64,000 nt of DNA, taken from assembly GCA_964514385.1 (NCBI GenBank), contig CAZEQJ010000001.1:62001-126000 (forward strand). Direction: 5' to 3'. The DNA comes from CAZEQJ01 sp964514385 (GTDB taxonomy: Bacteria; Bacteroidota; Bacteroidia; Cytophagales; Cyclobacteriaceae). A program made the translations under genes and the position numbers. The notes beneath the pieces were generated by a model. It had not been told where the DNA came from, did no database searches, and saw only the letters and a program-made list of their open reading frames with translations. Position 1 is the stretch's first letter; the number at the start of each line of letters is the position of its first letter. Below, piece after piece: positions 54,313 through 63,283 of this stretch.

Positions 54313-55185
54313 TCAGTTGAAGTGATTTATTTCCCTTTTAATAAACTCCTGCACGGTACAGGGCTTTTTACCGGTAAGTTCTTCAAAAAAAACACTTACC
54401 TCGGGCTCTTTCTGGAATCTCGGCAGGTAATGCAGCATCAGCAAAACAAAAATATAACCCGGCTTAACCCCCTGCGCTTTCTTCAGGAGGTAAAACTGAA
54501 TCGGACCTTTTCTTCTGTAGGCTACCGGCTGTCCAGTCAATTCCGCATTGATCAGGCTTGTCACTTCCCCAAATGTCATGTTTTCATAACCTGTGATATC
54601 AAATGATTTATTTCTGTATGATGAAAACTGATCAAGCATCAGGGCTGCTACTTCACCTACATCGTTGGCATCCACCCAGTTAAATCGGGCATTGCCAGCA
54701 GGCAGAATGATTTCTCTTTTATTCTTGATATCGTCGGCGAGTGTTGTAGTAAGATTTTGCATGAAGTAGCTTGGACGAAGAAATATAAAGTCAAAGCCCT
54801 GTTCCCGTATCAGACGCTCAATCTTATTGTGGGGAATCACTTTGCTCTTTTCGACACCCTGTACCGATAAAAATACGATGTTACGTATGCCCTGTTCCCT
54901 CACTTCTTCAAGTAATGGTTTGAAATAGCGGCTGACATCTGAAATATGCGGTGGTCTTAACAAAAATACAGTATCTATATTTTGAAGTGCGTTTTGATAT
55001 GTGGAGGAATCTTCAAAATCAAAAACCTTGTATTTAAGTTTTTCGAATGACCCTAGTTGCTTTTTTGCTCTCTCGACATCCCGTACTCCGGCGATAATGG
55101 TATGTTCTGTAGATTTGTCGAATAGCGATTGAATAACAGCAGCACCGATATTACCGGTAGCCCCTGTGATTAAAATTCTACTCAT
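54313..55185 (-). CDS. NmrA-like NAD(P)-binding protein
   Basis: 290 residues. Rossmann motif ITGATGNIGAAVIQSLF at the N-terminus, FLSVQGVEKS and FLRPSYFMQNL as in NmrA/atypical SDR proteins, which bind NAD(P) and act as redox sensors or quinone reductases. The usual SDR catalytic YxxxK is not evident, favouring a sensor role. It lies downstream of a beta-barrel gene on the same strand. Confidence 0.85.
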   Translation of the reverse strand: MSRILITGATGNIGAAVIQSLFDKSTEHTIIAGVRDVERAKKQLGSFEKLKYKVFDFEDSSTYQNALQNIDTVFLLRPPHISDVSRYFKPLLEEVREQGIRNIVFLSVQGVEKSKVIPHNKIERLIREQGFDFIFLRPSYFMQNLTTTLADDIKNKREIILPAGNARFNWVDANDVGEVAALMLDQFSSYRNKSFDITGYENMTFGEVTSLINAELTGQPVAYRRKGPIQFYLLKKAQGVKPGYIFVLLMLHYLPRFQKEPEVSVFFEELTGKKPCTVQEFIKREINHFN

Positions 55186-55216
55186 GAAGATTGCTGGTGG
55201 ACGGTTTCAAAACTAA

Positions 55217-56509
55217 TTAATTCCTGATGGCTTTTTTTCTGCCAATAAAATAAACGTATTGGATAAAGTTAAATTCCAGATGATCAAACATTAATTTCTC
55301 TCCTTCGATATTCATATGCAAACCAGGGTAATAGCGTAAGTTGGTTCGCAGCAGGCTGGTACCCGTGCGGGTAACGCGGATATCCCAGCCAAATGTAACG
55401 CCTGCAGCCAGTTTATTTTCGGTATAACGCTGTCCGTTTACCGTAGCACTCAGGTTTTCAAAACTCACAACAGGACCCAGAAAAGGAACAAAGCCCAGGT
55501 AATTAAACAGGAACTTCACTGACTCAATACCGACAGAATGCCTGCGTGTAGCGATAGTCGAATTGAAACCCTCATACTTGTCACCATAGGTCCTGTAGGT
55601 GAAGTTGACATTTAAATCGAGTCTGTAAAAATATCTCCCGAATGTAATGTCCGGCATGATAGCCGCCGAATATTCATCGTAAAAATAGGGGAAGTTTTCT
55701 TCAAGATATGGTGATCCGGATATCTGTAAGGCTGATGAAGGACCAATACCGATAAACCAGGCACTCAGGAGACCCTCTTCGTGCAGGTCATAGTAATCCC
55801 GGTTGACCTGCTCCACGGCACGCCTGCTTCTCATGCTGCGGTCCGAATCAATATAACGTAAAGCACTTACATTAAAGGACCATGGATCGAGTGACACTTC
55901 TGCCGTTGTGGATGGCGAAAGATAATAATCAAATGTATTGAGGTAATTATAATATCCCGATGCGGTAAAATGCCATTTGGATGTGGTATAGGTAACGCCG
56001 GCCTGGATAGGGTAAACAAAGCGGCCATAGCCCGGTGTGCCGTTGGTAAAGCCGCTGTTCTCCGATTCCTGTGTAAACCGAACCCGTCTGAAACTAATAC
56101 CGGCAAAAGGACTGAGACGTCCAGGCAATAATTTTAAGGGATAAATACGGGCTCCCGTCTCTACGCCCTGATATACTTCCAGCTCATGAAGCCCTGGTGC
56201 TGTTTGTTGAAAACTTAAAAAAGACAAAGGAAAGGAGACATAAAAATCAGCATGACCCCAGAAGTGTATACCTCCGATAGTAAGACGAGGCAAAATCGTA
56301 ATGCCCACATCTGTAGAAACAGCATCATTATTTACCAATTGTCGGGTAACTCCGCCGGTTAGCAGGTTCAAATCACCGCCGTAGGTAAGCCAGGCAAAGC
56401 GTGTACTTTTCTCAATATACGCACGTGTATAAATGCTATCCTGCTGTGCGTAAACCGTTGCAGATATTACAAGCCATAGAAAGAATACTCCAAGACGCAT
56501 TTTCACCAT
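55217..56509 (-). CDS. Hypothetical outer-membrane beta-barrel protein
   Basis: 430 residues. Signal peptide (MVKMRLGVFFLWLVISATVYAQ), then alternating amphipathic strands with many aromatic residues (YGRFVYPIQAGVTYTTSKWHFTASGYYNYL). No named family recognised. The C-terminus (YVYFIGRKKAIRN) does not end in the usual aromatic F. Likely outer membrane. 30 bases upstream of the NmrA-like gene; may share a transcript. Confidence 0.75.
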   Translation of the reverse strand: MVKMRLGVFFLWLVISATVYAQQDSIYTRAYIEKSTRFAWLTYGGDLNLLTGGVTRQLVNNDAVSTDVGITILPRLTIGGIHFWGHADFYVSFPLSFLSFQQTAPGLHELEVYQGVETGARIYPLKLLPGRLSPFAGISFRRVRFTQESENSGFTNGTPGYGRFVYPIQAGVTYTTSKWHFTASGYYNYLNTFDYYLSPSTTAEVSLDPWSFNVSALRYIDSDRSMRSRRAVEQVNRDYYDLHEEGLLSAWFIGIGPSSALQISGSPYLEENFPYFYDEYSAAIMPDITFGRYFYRLDLNVNFTYRTYGDKYEGFNSTIATRRHSVGIESVKFLFNYLGFVPFLGPVVSFENLSATVNGQRYTENKLAAGVTFGWDIRVTRTGTSLLRTNLRYYPGLHMNIEGEKLMFDHLEFNFIQYVYFIGRKKAIRN

Positions 56510-56559
56510 TTTTAATAGTTAAATATAGGTAAAAATCCAATTAGCCTGGAGCTGGTAGG

Positions 56560-57840
56560 TTATGAAACCATTTTTTGTTGCATCGCTTTGCTCTGCATCT
56601 CCTTTTTACCGGGAACCTGCGTCGTAACGATAAAAACACCTGCTGCAGCCATGGCAGCTGCCACGAAAAAGGGGATGCCATACCCGAATTTTATCGCATA
56701 ACCAGAAAAAAATGAACCAAATGAAATGCCCAAACCAAACGCCATGGTGACCACAGCCAGCTGTGAGCCGGTCTGTTCCCTGTCAGCCAGATCGCCGGCC
56801 AGCGCGAGGGCAGGCGCAAATACCATAGCTGAACTGATGCCCTGCAATCCACGAATGGTTATCATCTGCCAGGGCTCTGTCACCAGCCCCTGCACAAAAA
56901 CAACCGGAACAAGGCATATAAGACCTGTTACGATGAAAAATTTTCTTCCCATAGTATCACTCAGTTTTCCTATTAAGGGTTGAGTGATGGCAAGCGCCGC
57001 GATCAGCGCGCTAAACTCAAAGGAAAAAAGAACGGCTCCCTGTGAAAGGCGCTCATTGAGCGCCGTCTCGATAGGTGCCAGCAGTGAAAAGCCAAAGCTC
57101 ATGATCAGGGTGGCAAGGGCGAGAGCAAAAATGGGGTCAAGTACACGTCCGGGCTGCCTTGAGAGGACATTGATCTTCATTTTCTTTTTGCTTGGACGGA
57201 TATTTTCAGGGTCCTTTACAAGCGCGAAAACCAGTACCGCACTAATCAATGCTGCAAAAGAGGCCAGCATAAAGGAAGCAGTAAAACCGTCAACTTCTCC
57301 CAATAGTGGCAAAACAAAAGGTCCCTGTTCTGTCAGAAGCCCGCTGGTCAATGGTCCGATGCCGAACCCGATAAGCCGGAAAAAATTGTAAATACCGGTA
57401 TTCCTGCCCCGGTTGGATTGCTCACCTAATTCTGTCACTAAGGCCAGGCTGGCCGTAATGGTAAATGCAGCGGCAAGACCCTGTGCAGTACGAACCAGCA
57501 TCAGCAGTATGAAGTTATCAGCAGCAGTATAGGCAAGGTTGGCAACCGTAAAGAGTATCAGGCCGAGAAGCACAAAAAGCTTACGCTTCCCAAATTTATC
57601 CGATAAGCGACCGGAAAAAGGCTGGATGAAATTGGTGATGAGTCCAAATAAGCCCAGAATAAGACCGGTTACTGCTGTTTCAGAAAGCCCGTAGAAACTA
57701 CCATTCACCTGCTCGCTGGCGATATACAATGGCAACACCACGATCAGAAAGGAATTACCAAAAGAATCAGCCATACGCGCTATACCCAGAATCACAATCC
57801 CTCTTTCATATCCAAATAATGTTTTCTTGTGATGGCTCAA
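56560..57840 (-). CDS. MFS drug-exporter-like transporter
   Basis: 426 residues, 12 predicted helices. Motif A GRLSDKFGKRKLFVLLGLIL and its C-terminal counterpart GKLSDTMGRKFFIVTG identify a DHA1-type major facilitator, often a proton antiporter for drugs or sugars. Substrate cannot be read from sequence. It heads a minus-strand group with the barrel and NmrA-like genes. Confidence 0.88.
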   Translation of the reverse strand: MSHHKKTLFGYERGIVILGIARMADSFGNSFLIVVLPLYIASEQVNGSFYGLSETAVTGLILGLFGLITNFIQPFSGRLSDKFGKRKLFVLLGLILFTVANLAYTAADNFILLMLVRTAQGLAAAFTITASLALVTELGEQSNRGRNTGIYNFFRLIGFGIGPLTSGLLTEQGPFVLPLLGEVDGFTASFMLASFAALISAVLVFALVKDPENIRPSKKKMKINVLSRQPGRVLDPIFALALATLIMSFGFSLLAPIETALNERLSQGAVLFSFEFSALIAALAITQPLIGKLSDTMGRKFFIVTGLICLVPVVFVQGLVTEPWQMITIRGLQGISSAMVFAPALALAGDLADREQTGSQLAVVTMAFGLGISFGSFFSGYAIKFGYGIPFFVAAAMAAAGVFIVTTQVPGKKEMQSKAMQQKMVS

Positions 57841-58158
57841 AGGTTACAGTTTAGATGAAAATAGCGGCTTTGGGAGGCACATACAAAACCAACGGCTTGC
57901 TAACTGATGTGTTTGGCAAAAGCAGCAAAGAAGTCAGGTGTTTGCGGAAATGCCCGATAATTAAAAGATAAATTTTTATCCATATCCTCGACTTATAGTC
58001 GGCCTTGCGGGCTTGTTACTGAATAAAATGACATCCGTAGTTTTTCAATTCAGAAAGCATATTTCATCTACACAATCCGAAATAACGATTTATTCACCTA
58101 GGTGAATGCACAGGTTTTGTTTTAACTCTACTATTGTTCTGTAACAAAATTCAAAATT
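57841..58158. other. 318-bp intergenic region, left border of the polyene-reductase cassette
   Basis: No convincing gene on either strand. It contains a short hairpin CGACT-TAT-AGTCG and the 16-bp palindrome at 58092-58107. The MFS gene and the 2TM gene diverge from here, so regulatory sites for both directions are expected. No TAnnTTTG element with good spacing was seen (TACTATTG near 58129 has one mismatch). Confidence 0.5.
58092..58107. promoter_or_regulatory. Perfect 16-bp palindrome, candidate operator
   Basis: ATTCACCTAGGTGAAT is identical on both strands. It lies 51 bases before the 2TM gene and is a good size for a dimeric helix-turn-helix regulator. It does not match the Fnr box (TTGAT-N4-ATCAA), so the linked Crp/Fnr protein is only one possible binder. 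Confidence 0.55.
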
Positions 58159-58431
58159 ATGAGCTCAATTATAGAACAGCAGATTTACGCGCAAGAAAGG
58201 CGAAAATTAGGGTTTAAAATACATTTTACGGCTTTTTTGATTGGCATTCTGATCAACTGGATCATCTGGTTCATTTTTTACACTGAACATGTATGGCCTA
58301 TCTGGCCAACCCTAGGTTGGAGCATTGGAATTATTGGCCATTATGTAGGCATTAATGCTGAGCCATGGCTGCACCAGAGAGTACAAAAAAGGGTGCAAAA
58401 AGAATTAATTATCAATAATAAAACACAGTAA
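58159..58431 (+). CDS. 2TM-domain protein
   Basis: 90 residues with two membrane helices in the middle (HFTAFLIGILINWIIWFIFY and WPTLGWSIGIIGHYVGI), flanked by polar arms (QERRKLGFKIH; LHQRVQKRVQKEL). This is the small 2TM family of Bacteroidota, often near histidine kinases or redox enzymes; function unknown. First gene of a plus-strand cassette; two bases separate it from the next gene. Confidence 0.88.
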   Translation: MSSIIEQQIYAQERRKLGFKIHFTAFLIGILINWIIWFIFYTEHVWPIWPTLGWSIGIIGHYVGINAEPWLHQRVQKRVQKELIINNKTQ

Positions 58432-58433
58432 TC

Positions 58434-59312
58434 ATGAAAAAGCAAAGAAATATTATCCGCATCATACATCTTATAGGAGCAGCAGCTATTGGAACTTTTG
58501 TCTATTCTCCTTTTAGTAATCTGGAATGGTTAAAGCTCGTTATGCAAATTGGTATTATTCCAGTTCTATCATTTTCAGGAATCTGGTTATGGAAACCGAA
58601 ATGGTTTTCTTTTATGCCAGGTGCCAAAATAATTACACTGGCTCTGATTGCAGGAGTAGCCACATTAATTCCAACACAAACCTATGCTCAGGAGGCTGAT
58701 TCCAATGTGCAGTTACGGGGTGGTGCTGGCGGTTTTTATACCGGCTATAAATCCTTTGATGCTGGTGATCTTGATTTCTTTTTGCCTTTGGATGCATCTT
58801 CTTTTGAAAATGGATTAATACAAATTGGCGGAGATGGATATTTCTTCATCAATCGATTGATCATCGGTGGTGGTGGCCACTACACACAAGGTGACAATTT
58901 TTCTCTTGGGGGAAATCGATATAGAATTGATGGTGGAGGGGGTTACTTCACAATAGGTTACTGTATGTTGGATAAAAATGTATTTATTCTCTATCCCTAC
59001 ACAAATATCGGCATTGAAGCGCTGAGTATGGAAAAAGGGATGGACGCCAATGTGGATTATGATGTAAATCAATATACAGAAATGAACTATGTGGTAGCGT
59101 CACCAACACTGGATTTAGGATTTGGAGGAGATTGGTTTGTGTTCAAAAAATCTCTAAAGCTTGGCGCCAAAATAGGTTATCAATTTGCACTAAACCAGTC
59201 ACCCGAATGGTTTCATACACCAGGCAATACCGTAAATAGCCCTGATATTCCGGATTTAGGTTTGAATGGTTTTCATTTCAGGCTAAGCATCGGAGGTGGA
59301 TATATTAATTAA
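58434..59312 (+). CDS. Outer-membrane-barrel-like protein with membrane-helix N-terminus
   Basis: 292 residues. Residues 1-60 have two hydrophobic helices (IIHLIGAAAIGTFVYSPF and LVMQIGIIPVLSFSGIWLW); residues 60-85 form a second signal-like segment ending PTQTYAQEAD; residues 86-292 are glycine- and aromatic-rich beta strands (GGAGGFYTGYKSFDAGD, GFHFRLSIGGGYIN) typical of small barrels. A helical membrane domain fused to a barrel is unusual; alternatively the real start is internal, but no other ATG is well placed. It lies inside the operon between the 2TM gene and the fused oxidoreductase. Confidence 0.7.
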   Translation: MKKQRNIIRIIHLIGAAAIGTFVYSPFSNLEWLKLVMQIGIIPVLSFSGIWLWKPKWFSFMPGAKIITLALIAGVATLIPTQTYAQEADSNVQLRGGAGGFYTGYKSFDAGDLDFFLPLDASSFENGLIQIGGDGYFFINRLIIGGGGHYTQGDNFSLGGNRYRIDGGGGYFTIGYCMLDKNVFILYPYTNIGIEALSMEKGMDANVDYDVNQYTEMNYVVASPTLDLGFGGDWFVFKKSLKLGAKIGYQFALNQSPEWFHTPGNTVNSPDIPDLGLNGFHFRLSIGGGYIN

Positions 59313-59333
59313 TTTTTTAAAATACGAAATACC

Positions 59334-61946
59334 ATGGGACATCCTGAAAACATAATAAGATACGATACCATTATAATCGGTTCAGGTATCGGTGGTTCAA
59401 CAGCTGCTTTACTTCTAGCGAAATACTTCAATAAAAAAGTGCTTCTACTCGAAAAACACTGGAAGTTTGGTGGACTTACACATGAGTTTGAATTTGACAA
59501 TAAAAAGTTTGCTACTGGTGTTCATTACATTGGTTCTGTGGAGAACAATAGCGTACCTGCAAAAATATTTGATATACTCACAAGTGGTAAACTGCAATGG
59601 AAGAAAATGCCGCATCGATTTGACGAGGTGATCTTCCCTGATCATCATTTTGCGATTCCTTCCTCACCAACAGAATTTATAGATGAGCTGAGTCTTAAAT
59701 ACCCGGATGATGCCCCTGCTATCCGGAGATTTGTAAAAGATAGTATCATGGCATTTCGGTATTTGACTGTACACAATGCAACAAAAAGTCATATGCCGGG
59801 ATTAAACGGTATATCCACTGGTATTTTTAAGATTCTTGCTGGTTTTGATCCGAATATTTCCTTGCTCGATTATATCAATAAACACTTCAAAAATGAAGAG
59901 CTAAAAGGAATCATTGCCAGTCAATGGGCAGACCATGGTGTATTGCCATCAGAGGCATCCTTTATGGTGCACGCTATGATTTTTAATCATTACATCAATG
60001 GCACATTTTATCCACTTGGGGGCGTAGATTCTCTAAATAGTAACATGAAAGCTACATTGGAATCAAATGGTGTAGAAATTCGCCTGAATACGGAAGTCGT
60101 TCAGATCAACACGGAAAAGAAAAAAGTCACAGGTGTAACAGTGGTAAGCAATGCCGCTGGAGCGGATACAATCTATGCCGACCATGTTATATCAAATGCC
60201 GGTGCAACTGCAACTTATAAAAGACTTCTTGATCATGAGCATTTTGATTTTCTGGAAAAAGACAGCGCATTTCTCTCTTCGAATTATGATTTTTTCTCTG
60301 TCTATCTTTCGCTACGGACCTCACCCAAAGAACTGGGATTTGATGGATCAAATAAATGGATTTATAATACCAACAAACTAGATGAGCAGCTATTGGCATT
60401 TGATGAAAACAAAGGTCCGAATTTCTATTGCCTGCTCTTTCCGTCCATAAAGGCAGGGGATGAAAAAAACCACACAATGGAAATCCTGTCCATGGTGAAA
60501 TATGATAAGTTCGAAAAATGGGAAGATACTCACTGGAAGAATAGAGGAAATAGTTATTCAGACTTTAAGGATAAGCTAGCAAAAAGAATATTAAAGGATA
60601 TCGAAAAGCGATATCCCGGACTGGCAGATGCTATTAATGATTATAACATTTCCACCCCTCTTACTACAAAATCATTTTTATCAAGAGACAGAGGCTCTAG
60701 TTATGGTGTGCCCTTTACCACTAAGCGATCACGTTTAAAGTGGTTATCGACAAGGACCCCATTCAAAAATTTACATATTTCCGGCCAGGATGCTTTTGCC
60801 CCTGGTATAATGGCGGCTATGATGGGCGGTGTATCTGCTGCGGCAAACACCTTAGGAGGACTGGGCTATTTCCGGATAATGAAGGAGGTGACAAAGCACA
60901 CGGTAGCACAAGGACTCGCCGAGAAGAAATTTCTTACTGCAAAGGTGATAGAAAGGAAACAAGAAACTAAAGACGCTGCCACATTTAAACTGGCTATCAC
61001 AGGAGCTGACTATTTTGATTATCAATCCGGACAATTTATTGTTATCGATGTTTCTATTGGAGGTAAGTCTCACAAAAGATCTTACTCTCTTTCCAGTTTT
61101 TCGGATGAAAAATACCCTTCGATTACCATTAAGCGTGTTCCAAATGGAATCGTTTCGAACCATTTTTTAAATCATGCATTTTCTGGAAGTGAGTTTCATG
61201 TGTCGATGGCAAAAGGAAAATTGGTAATCCCACAGCATCATAAGAATAAAAATCTGGTGCTCATTGCTGCAGGTAGTGGTATAACTCCGCTATATTCAAT
61301 AATGAAGGATATTTTAGTAAACTGTACATATAATCATATTACTTTACTCTATGCCAATCGCAGTATAGAGACCACTATTTTCCTGAGTGAATTGAGAGAC
61401 TTGGAATCTGAGTATCCCAACTATTTAACAATTAAGCATTTTTTCAGCAAGCCAAATAATGGTTTGAAAGCCAACATTATCTCTGAAGAAGAAATTGAAA
61501 ATGCGCTTAAGCGGGATGAGCCAAGCCAACCATTGGTATTGGTTTGTGCACCAAAGGGTATTGTCAAAATGGCGAAAAAGGCCGCTGATCGTTATGGTTT
61601 ACCTGAAGAGCTATTTATGTATGAGAGCTTCACTACAGAACCTTTAAATTTAGAAGAAGTAGATATACCTGAAATAGAATCAGCAGTCACCTTACAGATT
61701 AGCAATAAAGCACATATCGGAACTATTGAAAAAAGAGAAACCATTCTGAAAGGCTTACTTGACAGTAAGGTGCCTGTAGATCATTCGTGTATGAGCGGAG
61801 ACTGTGGTCTTTGTGCTTGTCAAATAAAAGCTGGTGAGGTTGTATCTTTACACGAAAAAAAACTTACACGTAAATTAGCAGGTGAAGAAATATTACCTTG
61901 TGTATCGTATGCGAATACACAGGAAATTGTATTACTGAAGAGCTAG
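59334..61946 (+). CDS. Fusion: retinol saturase/carotenoid isomerase-like flavoprotein + ferredoxin-NAD(P) reductase + [2Fe-2S] ferredoxin
   Basis: 870 residues. Residues 1-525 resemble RetSat/CrtISO/CrtI amine-oxidase-fold flavoproteins: FAD motif GSGIGG (16-21), LLLEKHWKFGG, FATGVHYIG, and a C-terminal GQDAFAPGIMAAMMGG. Residues about 535-790 form an FNR-type reductase: flavin motif RSYSLSS (582-588) and nucleotide motif GSGITP (647-652). Residues about 790-870 are a plant-type ferredoxin with cluster ligands C819, C824, C827 and C856. The chain NAD(P)H - FAD - [2Fe-2S] - saturase flavin could reduce a polyene C=C bond in one polypeptide. Substrate (carotenoid, retinoid or other polyene) is inference. 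Followed 12 bases later by the Crp/Fnr gene. Confidence 0.88.
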   Translation: MGHPENIIRYDTIIIGSGIGGSTAALLLAKYFNKKVLLLEKHWKFGGLTHEFEFDNKKFATGVHYIGSVENNSVPAKIFDILTSGKLQWKKMPHRFDEVIFPDHHFAIPSSPTEFIDELSLKYPDDAPAIRRFVKDSIMAFRYLTVHNATKSHMPGLNGISTGIFKILAGFDPNISLLDYINKHFKNEELKGIIASQWADHGVLPSEASFMVHAMIFNHYINGTFYPLGGVDSLNSNMKATLESNGVEIRLNTEVVQINTEKKKVTGVTVVSNAAGADTIYADHVISNAGATATYKRLLDHEHFDFLEKDSAFLSSNYDFFSVYLSLRTSPKELGFDGSNKWIYNTNKLDEQLLAFDENKGPNFYCLLFPSIKAGDEKNHTMEILSMVKYDKFEKWEDTHWKNRGNSYSDFKDKLAKRILKDIEKRYPGLADAINDYNISTPLTTKSFLSRDRGSSYGVPFTTKRSRLKWLSTRTPFKNLHISGQDAFAPGIMAAMMGGVSAAANTLGGLGYFRIMKEVTKHTVAQGLAEKKFLTAKVIERKQETKDAATFKLAITGADYFDYQSGQFIVIDVSIGGKSHKRSYSLSSFSDEKYPSITIKRVPNGIVSNHFLNHAFSGSEFHVSMAKGKLVIPQHHKNKNLVLIAAGSGITPLYSIMKDILVNCTYNHITLLYANRSIETTIFLSELRDLESEYPNYLTIKHFFSKPNNGLKANIISEEEIENALKRDEPSQPLVLVCAPKGIVKMAKKAADRYGLPEELFMYESFTTEPLNLEEVDIPEIESAVTLQISNKAHIGTIEKRETILKGLLDSKVPVDHSCMSGDCGLCACQIKAGEVVSLHEKKLTRKLAGEEILPCVSYANTQEIVLLKS

Positions 61947-61958
61947 TGAAAAAAGGAA

Positions 61959-62561
61959 ATGTCTGAAAAAGATTCAACACCATATGATTTTGGATCAGTA
62001 CTAAAGCGTAAAGCAGGCCTTTCTGACGATCAGGTGAATGAAATGCTGAACAGGTCCACTGAAGCTTCATGCAAAAAGAATGAAATTGTGTTTTGGGGAG
62101 ATCAGCCTTTTTTAAAACTATTATATATAAAAAGAGGCATCATGAGGATGTACAGGGTAATTGACGGTAAGGATATAACATTTTATTTCTTTTTTAGAGG
62201 TGAATTTGCAGTGGATTACGAGAGCTTTTTGACTGAACAGAAAAGCCCGCTTTTTTTTGAGGCCCTGACTGATTGTGAGTATTTGGTTTTGCCGAAGCGT
62301 TCTCTTTTAGAACTATATAAAAAAGAAGAAGCTTGCTATGAAAGGGTGGGCCGGGTAATGGCAGAAGAAGCCTATATCAGCGCCACCAACTGACTTAAGC
62401 AATACCAGGCGGACCCTTTGGCTGTGCGTTATCAAAAATTACTGGAAATAGACCCTGTTTTATTTCAACAAGTACCACAATATCATATTGCTTCTTACTT
62501 AGGTGTGAAGCCTCAATCACTTAGCAGGGTAAAAGCTGATATGATGAAAAGAACAGTTTGA
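61959..62561 (+). pseudogene. Crp/Fnr-family regulator interrupted by an in-frame TGA
   Basis: Residues 1-144 hold the cyclic-nucleotide-binding-like domain (KKNEIVFWGDQP, YIKRGIMRMYRV) and the dimer helix. TGA at 62391-62393 then stops the frame, but the same frame continues without further stop for 55 codons to TGA 62559-62561. That part encodes the expected DNA-binding helix-turn-helix (VPQYHIASYLGVKPQSLSRV). Homologues usually have a polar residue such as Arg at this point; CGA to TGA is a single C-to-T change. Either a recent nonsense mutation, a sequencing error, or readthrough. As written the protein lacks its HTH. Confidence 0.85.
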
Positions 62562-62719
62562 TTAATCTGGTTTTCAACCTTGGGGATTATGCTGAGTTCG
62601 CTTTTAATCTATACAGATTGTTACTCTTACTAATAGGTTAAATGCTAGATTGGAATCCAATATGTTTTATTCAGGAAGGTATCATCAGATGTAATAATTT
62701 ACTGTTAAGGAGGAAATTA

Positions 62720-63020
62720 TTATTTCAATTTCGTTCTTTTATCATTGTTCTTTCTGATTCTTTTCACCCGATACATATAATATGTATTGATAAAGGAGAA
62801 TATAAGGCTAACCCCTGTCAGCACGTAAAATATTGTGAATATCTTCCCGATATCAGTTTATGGAAAAGTCGCCATACCCTACTGTTGTCAATGTTATAAC
62901 AGAAAAATATATAGAATCAAGCCAATTCCAACCCTCTATATAATGGTATACCGTTGAACCCAATAATAGAATGATAACTGTTGCAAAAATCAGTCTTGGA
63001 TGCCTTTTGTTATTTGCCAT
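62720..63020 (-). pseudogene. Two-TM potassium channel broken by a frameshift
   Basis: From ATG 63020, frame 1 gives TM1 (LIFATVIILLLGSTVYHYI), a pore helix and the K+ selectivity filter TLTTVGYGDF, then hits TGA. The next frame continues with TDIGKIFTIFYVL, TM2 (FTIFYVLTGVSLIFSFI) and a basic tail, ending at TAA 62720-62722. The shift is between about 62867 and 62858; two bases fewer than needed between GDF and TDI. Otherwise a complete Ion_trans_2 channel of about 98 residues. Convergent with the Crp/Fnr gene. Confidence 0.85.
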
Positions 63021-63283
63021 TCTACTTTAATTCAAAAACGTTGATAGAGTTAAAATCAGAAAGTATATAGATTTCATAAATCCCGTTTTCACCCCTCATT
63101 TCCTCATTTTATTGTCAGATCACAAATATTTCTTAAAAGTAATTGAAAACGCTAGCATACTACGGAACTATGGGCAATTTTGAAATCATATGGATGCATA
63201 ATAGGATATGCGCCGGGTAATGTGCTACTTACATACGGTTTCTGTCGTAATACATACTATTAAGGGAAGAGCCACTATAAGAT

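Noticed and set aside
58092..58107. Reading the palindrome as an Fnr box
   Set aside because: It lacks TTGAT and ATCAA half-sites; kept only as an unassigned palindrome.
62642..62899. 85-codon plus-strand frame after the Crp/Fnr gene
   Set aside because: It is antisense to the frameshifted K+ channel, whose minus-strand translation is clearly the real one.
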